From contig NZ_AIDW01000012.1 of the NCBI RefSeq assembly GCF_000251145.1, positions 62,001 through 126,000 on the forward strand: DNA of 64,000 bases, written 5' to 3'. The translations under genes were made by a program, and so were the position numbers. Source of the stretch: Sphingomonas sp. PAMC 26621 (GTDB lineage: Bacteria; Pseudomonadota; Alphaproteobacteria; Sphingomonadales; Sphingomonadaceae). The first letter of the stretch is position 1; each line of letters begins with the position of its first letter. Below are positions 27,086 through 36,583 of the stretch, piece by piece. Under the pieces are notes generated by a model that made no database searches, was not told where the DNA came from, and saw only the letters and a program-made list of their open reading frames with translations.

Positions 27086-28801
27086 ATGGCGCTCAGGACT
27101 CATCCTGTCTTGGTGGAAGATCCCGTGGTCGGTGCTCTGACCGCGTTGGACAATAACGCCCTATCGGTGATGCTCGTTTCGCGGGCGATCGACCTGTTGC
27201 CGATCCCCGCTGTGCTCGTGGTGCTCGGACCGGACGGGGTGCGGGTCGAGGCGTCCAATAGCGCGTTCGATCTGGCGGGACTCGGTCCCGCCGAACGCCG
27301 GCAATCGTTGATCGCGCAGATCGAACCGCAGATCTCCGCCTTCATCCGCGGCGAATCGCTGCGCGCCGAATTCCGGATCGACTTTGGCGACGTGGTCGAT
27401 GGCCGCCATTACCAGGCGACGCTCGCGCGGCTGATCCGCAACCCCGAGCAACGCTGCATTCTCGCGTTGGTCGACCAGACCGCCGAACTGCGGACCGAGC
27501 ACAATCTCCGCCGCGAGATGCTGACCGACAGCCTTACCGGCCTGCCCAACCGCGCGGGGTTCAGCGACCGGCTGGAGACGCTGATCGAGAACCCGCTGAC
27601 GCGCGATCGCTACGCGGTCCTCGTAATTGATCTCGATCGGTTCAGCCGGGTCAACGCCTGCCTCGGGTCGATGGCAGGGGACGAGCTGCTGATTACCGTC
27701 GCGCGTCGCCTGAAGGGCGCACTTCGTGCGCAGGACGTGCTGGCGCGCACCGGGGGCGACGAATTCGCGATCCTGCTGACGCTGGAGGATGGCGCGATCG
27801 ATGCGGAGCATGTTTCGAAACGCATCTTCGGCGCGCTCTCGACGCCGTTCCGCTTGTCCGACTTCGAGATTCGCGTCGCGTGCTCGATCGGCATCGCGTT
27901 CGGCGCGGCGGCGATCGACGACGCCGAGGAGCTGATCCGCCACGCCCAGTTCGCGGTCAAGCGGTCGAAGGTAACCGGCAAGTCGGAAGCCTATCAACCG
28001 CAGGCGTTCGACATCGCGCGCGAGCAATTCGGGATCGAGACCGCGCTTCGCCGCGCGATCGAGCGCGGACAGATGCGGCTGTGCTATCAGCCGATCGTCG
28101 ATCTCGCGACCGGCAAGCTCGTCGCGTTCGAATCGCTCGCGCGCTGGCGCGACGAGGACGGGATCGAATATTCGCCCAATGATTTCATCCCTGTCGCCGA
28201 GGAATCCGGGCTGATCGTCCCGCTCGGTCGCTGGGCGATCCAGGAAGCGGCGGCGACGCTCGCCGGGTGGGACGCGCGGCTTGGCGGGGATTGCGCGATC
28301 AAGCTCGCGGTCAACCTCTCGGCGATCCAGCTCCAGCGCGATTCGATCGCGGCGGTCGTTCAGGCCGCGCTCGACTGCAACGGCCTGAGCGGGCATCGCT
28401 TCACGCTCGAACTTACCGAAAGCGCGCTGGTCAGCGATCCGGACCGGATCGCGGGAATCATGCAGGCGTTGAAGGCGCTCGGCACCACGATCGCGATGGA
28501 CGATTTCGGCACGGGCTATTCGAACCTCGCCTATCTCCAGAAACTGCCGATCGACGTGCTCAAGATCGATCGCAGTTTCGTGACCGGCATGCTCGCCGAC
28601 CGCGACAAGATCGCGATCGTCCGCGCGATCCTCAGCCTGGCGCAGGCGTTGGGGATGCAAACCACTGCCGAGGGAATCGAAACGATCGAGCTGTCGCAGA
28701 CGCTCGCGGCGCTCGGTTGCACGTTCGGGCAGGGCTATTACTACGCGCGTCCGCTCGAAGCGGATGCGGCCTATGCGATGCTGCTCGACTGCCGCCACTG
28801 A
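27086..28801 (+). CDS. PAS-GGDEF-EAL cyclic di-GMP enzyme
   Basis: 571 residues, cytoplasmic. A PAS-like N-terminus (residues ~35-135) precedes a GGDEF domain with the catalytic motif intact (RTGGDEFAIL, residues 221-230) and an EAL domain. The EAL signature reads ESL at residues 349-351 (a common active variant), and the DDFGTGYSNL and KIDRSF motifs are present. It may both make and break c-di-GMP. The last 31 nt overlap the 3' end of the convergent cca gene. The ATG at 27086 has no strong ribosome-binding site; 27078 is out of frame. Confidence 0.92.
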   Translation: MALRTHPVLVEDPVVGALTALDNNALSVMLVSRAIDLLPIPAVLVVLGPDGVRVEASNSAFDLAGLGPAERRQSLIAQIEPQISAFIRGESLRAEFRIDFGDVVDGRHYQATLARLIRNPEQRCILALVDQTAELRTEHNLRREMLTDSLTGLPNRAGFSDRLETLIENPLTRDRYAVLVIDLDRFSRVNACLGSMAGDELLITVARRLKGALRAQDVLARTGGDEFAILLTLEDGAIDAEHVSKRIFGALSTPFRLSDFEIRVACSIGIAFGAAAIDDAEELIRHAQFAVKRSKVTGKSEAYQPQAFDIAREQFGIETALRRAIERGQMRLCYQPIVDLATGKLVAFESLARWRDEDGIEYSPNDFIPVAEESGLIVPLGRWAIQEAAATLAGWDARLGGDCAIKLAVNLSAIQLQRDSIAAVVQAALDCNGLSGHRFTLELTESALVSDPDRIAGIMQALKALGTTIAMDDFGTGYSNLAYLQKLPIDVLKIDRSFVTGMLADRDKIAIVRAILSLAQALGMQTTAEGIETIELSQTLAALGCTFGQGYYYARPLEADAAYAMLLDCRH

Positions 28802-29988
28802 TCGACCGCGGCGTCCGCGAGTTCGGCGGTACGATCGGCATCGGGAAAGCCTTCCGCGATCCACGCCTCCTCGACCTGCCGCAGCATCCGCGCGACATCC
28901 GGCCCCTTGCCGACGCCGCGCTGCACCAGCGCGCCACCGGTGAGCGGGAAGGCGGGGATTTCGAACGCCGCGATCTCTTGCGCGCCCGTTATCGCCTCAT
29001 TGCCGCTCGTCGTCAGCAGCCAGCGGTCGAGCGCGCCATCGCGCCCAAGCCGATAGGCCAGCGCGGGCGGTGTGCCGCCCGGCGCGCCGAGTGCGGAAAT
29101 GATCCGCTTGCGTTGTGCGTTCGACAGTTTGAGGCGGTTGGCGACCGCTTCGCCCAGCGCGGGGTCGCGCGGCAGTACCGCAGCCAGCCGGCGCAACGGA
29201 TCCGAGAGGATCGCCGCCGCGGTTTCGTAGTCCGCCACGTCCGACAGACGGGCCACGCCAGCCGACGTGATTTCGGGCAAGACTGGCAACAGGATGCCGT
29301 GCGCGATCATCAGATTGAGCGTGGCAACCGCACCGGGGGCGACGAGCAGCTTGAGCATCTCCGCCGCGATCCGCTCGCGCGACAGCGCCATCAGGTCGTT
29401 CGCGCGCGCCGTGCAGGCGGCGAGGCCGTCGGCATCGGGCACGTCGCCGAACCGCGCGTGGAAGCGAAAGAACCGCAGGATACGCAAATGATCCTCGGCG
29501 ATTCGCTGCAACGGATCGCCGATGAAACGGACGCGGCCCGCCGCGAGATCGTCGATCCCGCCGAAATAGTCGAAGATCTCGCCCGATACCGGGTCGGCAT
29601 AGAGCGCGTTGATCGTGAAATCGCGCCGCGCCGCGTCCTCGCGCCAGTCGTCGGTGAAGGCGACGACGGCGTGGCGGCCATCGGTCGACAGGTCGCGCCG
29701 CAGCGTCGTCACCTCGACCGGGCCATCGGCGAGGACTGCAGTGATCGTGCCGTGCGCGAGGCCGGTCGGCACCGCCTTGATCCGCGCGCGCTGAAGCAGC
29801 GAGAGCACGTCCTCGGGCGCGTGTCGGGACGCGAGGTCGATGTCGGAGACCGCGCCGCCCAGCAGCGTATCGCGCACCGCACCGCCGACGACGCGGGTTT
29901 CGCCGGCTTCAGCTCCCAGCACGCGGCAGAGCGCGACCAGCTCCTCCCGGTCGCGCCATTCCGCCGCAGGGAGCGTCACGCGTTCCAT
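28771..29988 (-). CDS. cca: CCA-adding tRNA nucleotidyltransferase
   Basis: 405 residues from MERVTLP. Class II nucleotidyltransferase head: GGAVRDTLLG, then SDIDLA (metal-binding DxD-type) and RRDFTINALY, followed by the neck region LRILRFFRFHARFG typical of this enzyme family. It adds or repairs the 3'-CCA of tRNAs. The 3' end overlaps the convergent GGDEF-EAL gene by 31 nt; the 5' end overlaps the NUDIX gene by 13 nt, giving an operon DUF1285-NUDIX-cca. Confidence 0.93.
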   Translation of the reverse strand: MERVTLPAAEWRDREELVALCRVLGAEAGETRVVGGAVRDTLLGGAVSDIDLASRHAPEDVLSLLQRARIKAVPTGLAHGTITAVLADGPVEVTTLRRDLSTDGRHAVVAFTDDWREDAARRDFTINALYADPVSGEIFDYFGGIDDLAAGRVRFIGDPLQRIAEDHLRILRFFRFHARFGDVPDADGLAACTARANDLMALSRERIAAEMLKLLVAPGAVATLNLMIAHGILLPVLPEITSAGVARLSDVADYETAAAILSDPLRRLAAVLPRDPALGEAVANRLKLSNAQRKRIISALGAPGGTPPALAYRLGRDGALDRWLLTTSGNEAITGAQEIAAFEIPAFPLTGGALVQRGVGKGPDVARMLRQVEEAWIAEGFPDADRTAELADAAVDQWRQSSSIA

Positions 29989-30575
29989 CGCAACCGCCGC
30001 GACAGGTTGACGATCATCGCGGCGGTCGCGCCCCAGATGCGATGCTCGCCCCACAGGATCTCGTAATAATGGCGGTTGCGGCCCTGCCACTCGACGCTGG
30101 CTTCGATATGGTTGCCCGAATCGAGCAGGAAGCCGAGCGGTACCTCGAACACGATTGCGACTTCGGCCGCATTGGGGGTGAACACCAGATCGGGCGGGAC
30201 GACGCCGATCACCGGCGTAACCTCGAACCCGGTGACGGTGCGATAGCGATCCGCCTCGCCGACGACATGGACGACGTCGCGGGGGAGCGCGATCTCCTCC
30301 TCGGCTTCGCGCAACGCGGCGGCGATGGCACCGGCATCGCCGGGGTCGATCCGGCCACCGGGAAAGGCGACCTGCCCGGCGTGCCGGGTCATCGTGTCGG
30401 TGCGGCGGGTGAGAATCACGCCGGGTTCGACGCGATCGGTGACAGGCACGAGCACCGCCGCCTGCGCGAGTGCCGAGGGGATCGGCTCATGATCGACATG
30501 ATCGCCGGTCAGCAGCACCGCATCGTCGGCGGGGCCAAGCGCGAGCGCATGGCGCAAACGTTCGACGAGCGTCAT
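29976..30575 (-). CDS. CoaA/CoA-type NUDIX hydrolase
   Basis: 199 residues. The NUDIX box is present as GGRIDPGDAGAIAAALREAEEEI (residues ~80-102), in the layout of the coenzyme-A pyrophosphatase (NudL/NUDT7-like) subfamily with the UPF0035-like TRHAGQVAFPGGR lead-in. It probably hydrolyses CoA or its degradation products. Overlaps DUF1285 by 4 nt (ATGA) and cca by 13 nt. Confidence 0.9.
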   Translation of the reverse strand: MTLVERLRHALALGPADDAVLLTGDHVDHEPIPSALAQAAVLVPVTDRVEPGVILTRRTDTMTRHAGQVAFPGGRIDPGDAGAIAAALREAEEEIALPRDVVHVVGEADRYRTVTGFEVTPVIGVVPPDLVFTPNAAEVAIVFEVPLGFLLDSGNHIEASVEWQGRNRHYYEILWGEHRIWGATAAMIVNLSRRLRWNA

Positions 30576-31138
30576 GCCGCGGGCTCGATCGGGAAGAAGC
30601 TGCCCGCGCTCCAAACGCCGGGGGGCGTTTCGCCACCCTCGATCGCGCGTTGCGCGAGCTCGTAATAGACCGAGCGTGCGACCACCGCATCGAGTTCGCC
30701 CCGCACGCGCAGATAGGGCCGGGGCCCATCCTCGCGCGGTTCGAAGCGGAGCGGGTGTTCGGCATTGGCGGTCACGATGTCGCCGGTGTTGAGCCGGAAC
30801 GCGAGCACCGCATCCTTGCCGACGCGTTCGACCTTCATCTCGACCGCGACGAACGGGGCGTCCTCGACCTGGATATCGAGCTTCTCGACCGGGGTGACGA
30901 GGACATAGCCGCCATCGGCTTCGCGCCGCAGGATCGTCGAGAACAGTCGCACCATCGCGGGGCGGCCGATCGGCGATCCCTGGTGGAACCACGTTCCGTC
31001 GCGCGCGATGCGCATTTCGCTGTCGCCGCAATGCGTCGGGTTCCAGCGCTCGACTGGCGGAAGTTTGTGCTCCTCGGCGAGCCGCGCGATGTCGGCGAGC
31101 GAGAGGGACGCGAGGTCGGGGATCGGCTCCATGGGCAT
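30572..31138 (-). CDS. DUF1285 family protein
   Basis: 188 residues starting MPMEPIP; a second ATG two codons later is also possible. Family blocks are visible: RWNPTHCGDSEMRIARDGTW and HQGSPIGRPAMVRLF, then VEKLDIQVEDAPFVAVEM. DUF1285 is a compact alphaproteobacterial family of unknown function. It is the first gene of the DUF1285-NUDIX-cca unit. Confidence 0.88.
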   Translation of the reverse strand: MPMEPIPDLASLSLADIARLAEEHKLPPVERWNPTHCGDSEMRIARDGTWFHQGSPIGRPAMVRLFSTILRREADGGYVLVTPVEKLDIQVEDAPFVAVEMKVERVGKDAVLAFRLNTGDIVTANAEHPLRFEPREDGPRPYLRVRGELDAVVARSVYYELAQRAIEGGETPPGVWSAGSFFPIEPAA

Positions 31139-31200
31139 GTCGGAGGCGGTAGGACAGCGCACGGCATGCGTAAAGCGGTGCCGCGCCGAACCGGCGGTAA

Positions 31201-31713
31201 TCAGGCCAGGGCGAGGATCCGCGGTGCAAGGATGCCCGCACCGGTCGGCACCGCCGTTCCAGACGCAAGCAGGCGATGCCGCTCGACGGGGCCGGGGACT
31301 CGCCACAGCTCGGTACGACTTGCGTCGAAGCCGAAGAAGCGGCCGTAATATTCCGGGTCGCCGATCAGCGTCAGCGCGTCCGCCAGGCCATGCGTGGCCG
31401 CGGCCTCCAGCGCCCGTGCGGTCAATTGTTGCCCGATCCCGCCTTGCTGGCGCGATGGATCGACCGCGACCGGACCGATCTGGACCATCGGAACGTCCCG
31501 CCCATCGTCGCCTGCAAAGCGAATCGGCCAGCACTGGATCGTGCCGACCAGCGCCCCCGCATCGCGCGCGGCGAAACTCAGTTCGGGAATCATCGCCATC
31601 CCCTCCCGGATTCGATAGGCGGTGCGCGCGTGACGGCCCGATCCGAACGCCACGTCGAGCAAATGCTCGACCCGGTCGGGGGCGATCTCGGCAATCGGCA
31701 CGATATCGATCAC
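31201..31713 (-). CDS. GNAT-family N-acetyltransferase
   Basis: 170 residues from GTG (31711-31713), with AAGGA about 9 nt upstream. GNAT fold motifs: VQIGPVAVDPSRQQGGIGQQL contains the acetyl-CoA loop (Q-x-x-G-I-G), followed by DPEYYGRFFGF, a typical GNAT strand-turn. The substrate is unknown. Transcribed away from the GST gene, 98 bp apart. Confidence 0.9.
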   Translation of the reverse strand: MIDIVPIAEIAPDRVEHLLDVAFGSGRHARTAYRIREGMAMIPELSFAARDAGALVGTIQCWPIRFAGDDGRDVPMVQIGPVAVDPSRQQGGIGQQLTARALEAAATHGLADALTLIGDPEYYGRFFGFDASRTELWRVPGPVERHRLLASGTAVPTGAGILAPRILALA

Positions 31714-31811
31714 GGGCCAAATCCTTGCCGCCGCACGTCCCGGATGGACCACAGGGGCCGCGCGCTTTAGCCTCCACCTCGCCGAACGCAAGAACGAAGG
31801 ACTCCCCAGCG

Positions 31812-32444
31812 ATGAAACTCTTCGATGCGGATTGGGCTCCAAGCCCTCGACGTGTTCGCATTTACCTGGCGGAAAAGGGGATTTCGGTCGAGCGCGAGAC
31901 GATCGACTTGCGGCAGGACGAGCAGCTTGGCGCGGCATATCTTGCGCTGAACCCGCGCGGGGTCGTGCCAGCGCTGCAGCTCGACGATGGCGAGATGCTG
32001 TGCGAATCGGCCGCGATCTGCCGTTACTTCGAGGCGCTGGGAGACCCGTCGCCGCTGTTCGGCGAGACTGCGCTGGACATCGCGCGGATCGAAAGCTGGT
32101 CAAGGCGGATCGAGAATGAGGGGTATGCCGCAGTCGTCTATGTGTTGCGCAACCAGCGCCCGGCGTTTCGCGATCGCGGCGTGGCGGGGAAGTGGCCCGC
32201 GATTCCGCAGATCCCCGAACTGGTGGAGCGGGGACAGATCCTGTGGGATATGTTCGTCGGCGTGCTCGACGCACATCTGGCGGGGCGGACCTGGATCGCG
32301 ACCGATTCCTACAGTTTCGCGGATATTTCCGCGCTGGTTACGGTCGATTTCGCAAAGGCCGCAAAACTCGTCGTGCCCGACGGCGCAGCGGATCTCAAAC
32401 GCTGGCACGCTGCTGCATCGGCGCGTTCGAGCGCGACCGCGTGA
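31812..32444 (+). CDS. Glutathione S-transferase family protein
   Basis: 210 residues. N-terminal thioredoxin-like domain (residues 1-80: SPRRVRIYLAEKGI and the cis-Pro block NPRGVVPALQLDDG, then ESAAICRY) and an all-helical C-terminal domain (residues ~90-205) with the conserved DISALVTVDF N-capping region. The catalytic Ser/Tyr is not obvious from the sequence alone. Detoxification or thiol transfer; substrate unknown. Confidence 0.9.
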   Translation: MKLFDADWAPSPRRVRIYLAEKGISVERETIDLRQDEQLGAAYLALNPRGVVPALQLDDGEMLCESAAICRYFEALGDPSPLFGETALDIARIESWSRRIENEGYAAVVYVLRNQRPAFRDRGVAGKWPAIPQIPELVERGQILWDMFVGVLDAHLAGRTWIATDSYSFADISALVTVDFAKAAKLVVPDGAADLKRWHAAASARSSATA

Positions 32445-32537
32445 CGGCTGTTCCCCCGCGGCGCCGATCTGCTATGGCGCGCGCCCATACCTCCCCGCCC
32501 ACGCCTCCCCCGATGCGTACCGAATGAAGGGTTCCCC

Positions 32538-32909
32538 TTGGACGACCGACTGACGCTGAACGTGCATGACCTCGAAGTGCAGGTGCTGACCGGCATTTAC
32601 TCTGAGGAAACGCACCTCCCGCAACCGCTGCGCATCTCGCTGACGGTCGATCTGACGGTGCCCGATCGCTACGAACCCGATACACCGCTGAGCGCGTCCA
32701 AGAATTACCTCGACCTCAAGCATGCGGCGACCACCGCGCTGCCCGAGGGCGTGCATTTCACGCTGATCGAGGCGGTTGCCGATCACATCTGCGAAACGCT
32801 GTTCCTGCAGGACAAACGCGTGACGAAGGTCGAGGTGACGATCGTCAAGCTCGCCATCGCCGAGGCGGGGGAATCGATCGGGATCACGCTCACGCGGCAC
32901 CGGCGGTGA
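32538..32909 (+). CDS. folB: Dihydroneopterin aldolase FolB
   Basis: 123 residues. FolB converts dihydroneopterin to 6-hydroxymethyl-dihydropterin in folate synthesis. The start is TTG with GAAGGG about 6 nt upstream. Visible family motifs include the N-terminal GIYSEETHLPQPL and the catalytic lysine region FLQDKRVTKVEVTIVK, and the length is normal. It overlaps the downstream small ORF by 4 nt (GTGA). Confidence 0.9.
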   Translation: MDDRLTLNVHDLEVQVLTGIYSEETHLPQPLRISLTVDLTVPDRYEPDTPLSASKNYLDLKHAATTALPEGVHFTLIEAVADHICETLFLQDKRVTKVEVTIVKLAIAEAGESIGITLTRHRR

Positions 32910-33229
32910 TCGCTGCGGTCGCCGAGGCGCTGGGCGCTACGGCCACGTTGGTTGTGGCGGACGCTCAATCCACCCCCGCGACGGTGATCGACACGGTTCG
33001 CGCGGCGGGGGGGGGGGAGGCGGTCGTGATCCTGCTGCTCCCTGCCGTTTCGGCGATGGAACGCGCGATGCTGCTTGCGGCGCTCGGGCCACTTGCGGGC
33101 GAACTGGCCCCGCGCCGGGTTTGCGCGATCGATGTCGCGGAGGCCGCTCCGACCGAACACGTCGTCACCGCGGCACGGTTTCTCGCCGGTGCGCGATCGA
33201 CCACCGGACAAGTGTTACGGATCGACTAG
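32906..33229 (+). CDS. Small Rossmann-like protein next to folB
   Basis: 107 residues from GTG overlapping the folB stop. It has an alternating beta-alpha pattern (ATLVVADAQ, then VVILLLPAVSAMERAMLLAAL) that looks like a shortened Rossmann or short-chain-dehydrogenase fold, but no NAD motif or catalytic Tyr-Lys is visible. Internal bases 33007-33017 are a run of 11 G residues. I do not recognise a family with confidence; a shortened dehydrogenase or a folate-linked partner is possible. Confidence 0.65.
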   Translation: MIAAVAEALGATATLVVADAQSTPATVIDTVRAAGGGEAVVILLLPAVSAMERAMLLAALGPLAGELAPRRVCAIDVAEAAPTEHVVTAARFLAGARSTTGQVLRID

Positions 33230-33331
33230 CGCGCTCTGCAGCATTTCGGAAATTTGCTTCCCTGCCGACGGCCGAGGGCCAGCCGGTATGACCTAGGTGA
33301 CGAGCCCAGAGCCGCTCTCGCCAACATCATC

Positions 33332-34216
33332 CTATCGTACGGACCCTTCCTTCGGGCCGTCAACCGTTCGATCACAGGTGCCAAGCCCGTTCAACACCGT
33401 CGCATAATCCTCCCGAACGATCGCATTGTCGGCTTCGCTGCCGTGCAAGGCGGTGTCGGGAAGCGTAGCGGGCAACGTGCAGGCGAGCCGATACCATAGC
33501 AACGTCTGCCGTGCCGGGGGGGGCGCCGCTTCGTCGACGACTTCGCTCAGCGCGACCGACCAGCGTGGCGGCTGGCCCGCCTTGCGGAGCACGTTGAGCG
33601 AGATCGGTCGGTTGTCGGCGGTGGTCAGGAAAATCTGTGTCTCGCCATCTCCGGGCAAATCGCCCGCAGTGAAGAAGGCATTGCCGATTCCGGTCACGGT
33701 CGGCGGCGTATCGGGCGCGAGCACTTCGAGGACGATCCGCCGGGTCAAAGCGTCGCTCGCCGGGGTCCAGTTGCGCTGCGCATCCGAACGGACCAGTTGG
33801 ACCTGTCCCTGATTGTTCGCGACTCCACGCGCGAACAGCAAGACGCGCATCTTGCGATAGCGCGGCGGACGACCGCGGGCGTCGAGTGGAACGTCGATCG
33901 TGTACCCGATTCTCGGCGGTACGGCACCGGTTCCGCGAATCAGAGCGGTCACATCGGCCTCGATATAGAGTCGCGTGGCATTTTGTGGGACGCCCGGTGC
34001 CTCGGCCGGTTTGAGCCGGACCTCGCTCCGAACCGTCGCATCGAGGATGACTGGGGACGCCAGGACAAGGTCGGCATAGTCCGAATAGGGTAACGCCGTT
34101 GCTTGTTGCGAAACCGCAGAATCCAGCGGTTTCAGAGGAGTTTGCTGCGCTGCAACAAGACTTGGAGACGCGGCCAGCAACAGCGTTGCCAGCAGCCGGT
34201 TTGGTGCCGTCATCAT
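33332..34216 (-). CDS. Exported hypothetical protein
   Basis: 294 residues with a signal peptide (about residues 1-23, ending SLVAAQ). The mature part is beta-rich, with RLYIEADVTALIRGTGA and a late cysteine pair (LACTLP, GLGTCDRT). I do not recognise a family. Transcribed divergently from tonB with 222 bp between the starts. Confidence 0.75.
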   Translation of the reverse strand: MMTAPNRLLATLLLAASPSLVAAQQTPLKPLDSAVSQQATALPYSDYADLVLASPVILDATVRSEVRLKPAEAPGVPQNATRLYIEADVTALIRGTGAVPPRIGYTIDVPLDARGRPPRYRKMRVLLFARGVANNQGQVQLVRSDAQRNWTPASDALTRRIVLEVLAPDTPPTVTGIGNAFFTAGDLPGDGETQIFLTTADNRPISLNVLRKAGQPPRWSVALSEVVDEAAPPPARQTLLWYRLACTLPATLPDTALHGSEADNAIVREDYATVLNGLGTCDRTVDGPKEGSVR

Positions 34217-34438
34217 GCTTATGCGTTACCCGACCGTGTCAGTTTTAAACAGAAATAATTCTGCCACGCGACGCTTGTACGTTTGTTGCGCCAGACAAAG
34301 CGTTTGCGTCGTGGTTTTTGGCGCGATAGAGGTTACGACCTGTCCAGGATACATTAACCCATGACAGGCCGGATAACGAGCGGACGTTACGGATCGGGCT
34401 TGGACCGTCGTGCCGGAATAGAGGAGTTTCGTTTCTGA

Positions 34439-35113
34439 ATGGCTTACGCTGATCGCAATACAAGTGGCAGCCGCGCCGTGTCGATCGTGATCGTTTCGGT
34501 CATCGTCGCACTGTTCGCGTGGGGCTTCGTGAACGGGTTGACCTTCAAATATATCAAGAAGGTTACCGAAAAGCTAAACACGTTCGACGTCGTCGAGCCG
34601 CCACCGCCGCCGCCTGACAAGCCGCCGCCCCCGCCGCCCGAACAGCCGCAGCTGCAGACCCCGCCGGTCGTGTCGCCGCCGCCGATCGTGCGCGTGCAGG
34701 CACCGCCGCCGCCTGTCACCACAGTCATCACGCCGCCGCCGGCCGCACCGATCACGGTCCGGGCAGCAGCGCCAGCACCGGTGCCCGTTCCGGCGCCGCC
34801 CGCTGCTCCGACGGTCAGCAAGGCCGCCGGTCCAAAGGGTAACCCTGCCGACTGGATTACCAACGACGACTATCCGTCCGACGCGCTGAGCGCCGAGGCA
34901 CAGGGTACGACGAAGATTCGTTGGGACATCAGCCCGGCAGGCCGCGTCGAGAATTGCACGATCGTCGCTTCGAGCGGCAATTCGTCGCTGGACCGCGCAG
35001 CCTGCAGCGCACTGACCCGGCGTGGGCGTTATACGCCCGCGCTCGATCAGACCGGTGCGCCGATGCGGACCAGTGGCCAGTCGCGCAACGTCGTGTGGCG
35101 CCTGCCCGAATAA
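34439..35113 (+). CDS. tonB: TonB energy-transducing protein
   Basis: 224 residues. A single N-terminal transmembrane helix (about residues 14-33) is followed by a long Pro-rich linker (residues ~50-130, PPPPPPDKPPP and similar) and a C-terminal TonB domain (residues ~135-224) with YPSDALSAEAQGT and WDISPAGRVENC. TonB couples the proton-motive force to outer-membrane TonB-dependent receptors; the downstream exbB-exbD genes complete the complex. Confidence 0.94.
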   Translation: MAYADRNTSGSRAVSIVIVSVIVALFAWGFVNGLTFKYIKKVTEKLNTFDVVEPPPPPPDKPPPPPPEQPQLQTPPVVSPPPIVRVQAPPPPVTTVITPPPAAPITVRAAAPAPVPVPAPPAAPTVSKAAGPKGNPADWITNDDYPSDALSAEAQGTTKIRWDISPAGRVENCTIVASSGNSSLDRAACSALTRRGRYTPALDQTGAPMRTSGQSRNVVWRLPE

Positions 35114-35180
35114 GACCCATCCCAGGCGTGCGGCTCCCGGCGGGCCGCACGGCTTCATAATCGAGAAGGAAGTACCCCCA

Positions 35181-35981
35181 ATGTCGACCACCATCCTCGC
35201 CGCCGGAGCATCGGCTGCTGACAACTTCGGCTTCATGAACGCGATGAAGCAGGGCGGCCCCGTCACGTGGACGACTGCCGCGATCCTGACGATCTTCCTG
35301 TTCTTCACGCTCTACATCCTGTTCACGAAGATTTTCGAGCAGCAGAAGATCATCAACCAGGGCCGTCGCGTCCGGGCGACCTTCTGGAACTCGAACTCGC
35401 TGCAGGAAGGCGCTGCCAAGCTCGAGAAGAACTCGGCCTACAAGCAGATCGTCGACGACGGCATTGCTGCACAGCAGCAGCACGGCCGCCTGACCGATCC
35501 GGTCGAGGCACATGACTGGCTGCACGGTTCGCTGACGCGCTCGGAAGCCGTCATCAACTCGCAGCTCGGAGGCGGTCTTGCCTTCCTCGCGACGGTCGGC
35601 GCAACCGCACCGTTCGTCGGTCTGTTCGGTACGGTGCTTGGTATTTACCGCGCCCTCATCGGCATCGGCCAGGCTGGCCAGGCATCGATCGACAAGGTCG
35701 CAGGCCCGGTCGGTGAGTCGCTGATCATGACCGCCTTCGGTCTGGTCGTCGCGGTTCCCGCAGTGCTCGCGTTCAACTTCCTGCAGCGCCGCAACAAGGC
35801 GATCGCAGAGCATCTGAGCGCATTCTCGACCGACGTTCTCGGCTACCTTGCTTCGGAAGGCGCAGTTCGTCCGGCAGCATCGCGCGCAGCGACGAAGGCT
35901 CCCCCGGTTTCGGGTGCGAAGCCTGCTGCAACCGGCACGACGACCGCTGGCCAGGCTGGTGGCGTTCAGACGCGCGTCTAA
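35181..35981 (+). CDS. exbB: ExbB proton-channel subunit
   Basis: 266 residues. TM1 lies near residues 33-52 and the two large helices near 135-165 (FLATVGATAPFVGLFGTVLGIY) and 190-215; the TLGIYR-type block is the family core. It forms the ExbB-ExbD motor that powers TonB. A C-terminal Ala/Pro/Thr-rich tail of about 35 residues is extra. GAAGGAAG is about 10 nt upstream of the ATG. Confidence 0.95.
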   Translation: MSTTILAAGASAADNFGFMNAMKQGGPVTWTTAAILTIFLFFTLYILFTKIFEQQKIINQGRRVRATFWNSNSLQEGAAKLEKNSAYKQIVDDGIAAQQQHGRLTDPVEAHDWLHGSLTRSEAVINSQLGGGLAFLATVGATAPFVGLFGTVLGIYRALIGIGQAGQASIDKVAGPVGESLIMTAFGLVVAVPAVLAFNFLQRRNKAIAEHLSAFSTDVLGYLASEGAVRPAASRAATKAPPVSGAKPAATGTTTAGQAGGVQTRV

Positions 35982-36074
35982 GGACGACCCGGGGCCGTCC
36001 AGCCGGACGGCCCCGATTTTCTCGCCGCCCGGACGTACCGGGTGGCCTGACTGATACGGATAGGATGGCCTTTC

Positions 36075-36554
36075 ATGGCGATTAGTACTGGTGGTGCAGA
36101 AGACGCCCCGATGTCCGACATCAACACGACGCCGCTCGTCGACGTTATGTTGGTGTTGCTGATCATCTTCCTCATCACGGTTCCGGCGATTGTGCAGAGC
36201 GTCAAGCTCAAGCTGCCCGACGTGCGGTACGACCCGACCGTGACCAAGCCCGAGAACGTCTCGCTCTCGATCACGAAGGATTCCAGCGGCGCATGCGCGG
36301 TGTATTGGGGTCTGACGCGTGTGACGCATGAAGAACTGCTGAAGCGGGCGACCGACAAGCTCAAGGAAATCGTCGACAAGGCAGGTGGCGCGGCCAACCT
36401 GACGACCGAGGATCTTCCCGAAGCGCATATCCGCGGCGACGTGGAAACGCCTTACAAGTGCATCGGTGGCGCGATCTACACGATGCAGTCGGCTGGCTTT
36501 GCCAAGGTCGGCTTCATCTCCGAGCCGCCCCCCACCGGCGGTCCGTCATCGTAA
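36075..36554 (+). CDS. exbD: ExbD proton-channel subunit (first copy)
   Basis: 159 residues, one TM helix (residues ~22-42) with the channel aspartate D23 in NTTPLVDVMLVLLIIF. The periplasmic part carries an extra insertion with two cysteines (C74 and C129), possibly a disulfide, not seen in the second copy. Part of the ExbB-ExbD motor. Confidence 0.93.
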   Translation: MAISTGGAEDAPMSDINTTPLVDVMLVLLIIFLITVPAIVQSVKLKLPDVRYDPTVTKPENVSLSITKDSSGACAVYWGLTRVTHEELLKRATDKLKEIVDKAGGAANLTTEDLPEAHIRGDVETPYKCIGGAIYTMQSAGFAKVGFISEPPPTGGPSS

Positions 36555-36583
36555 GCGTGCGCTAGCACCGAGGAGTAATAAGC

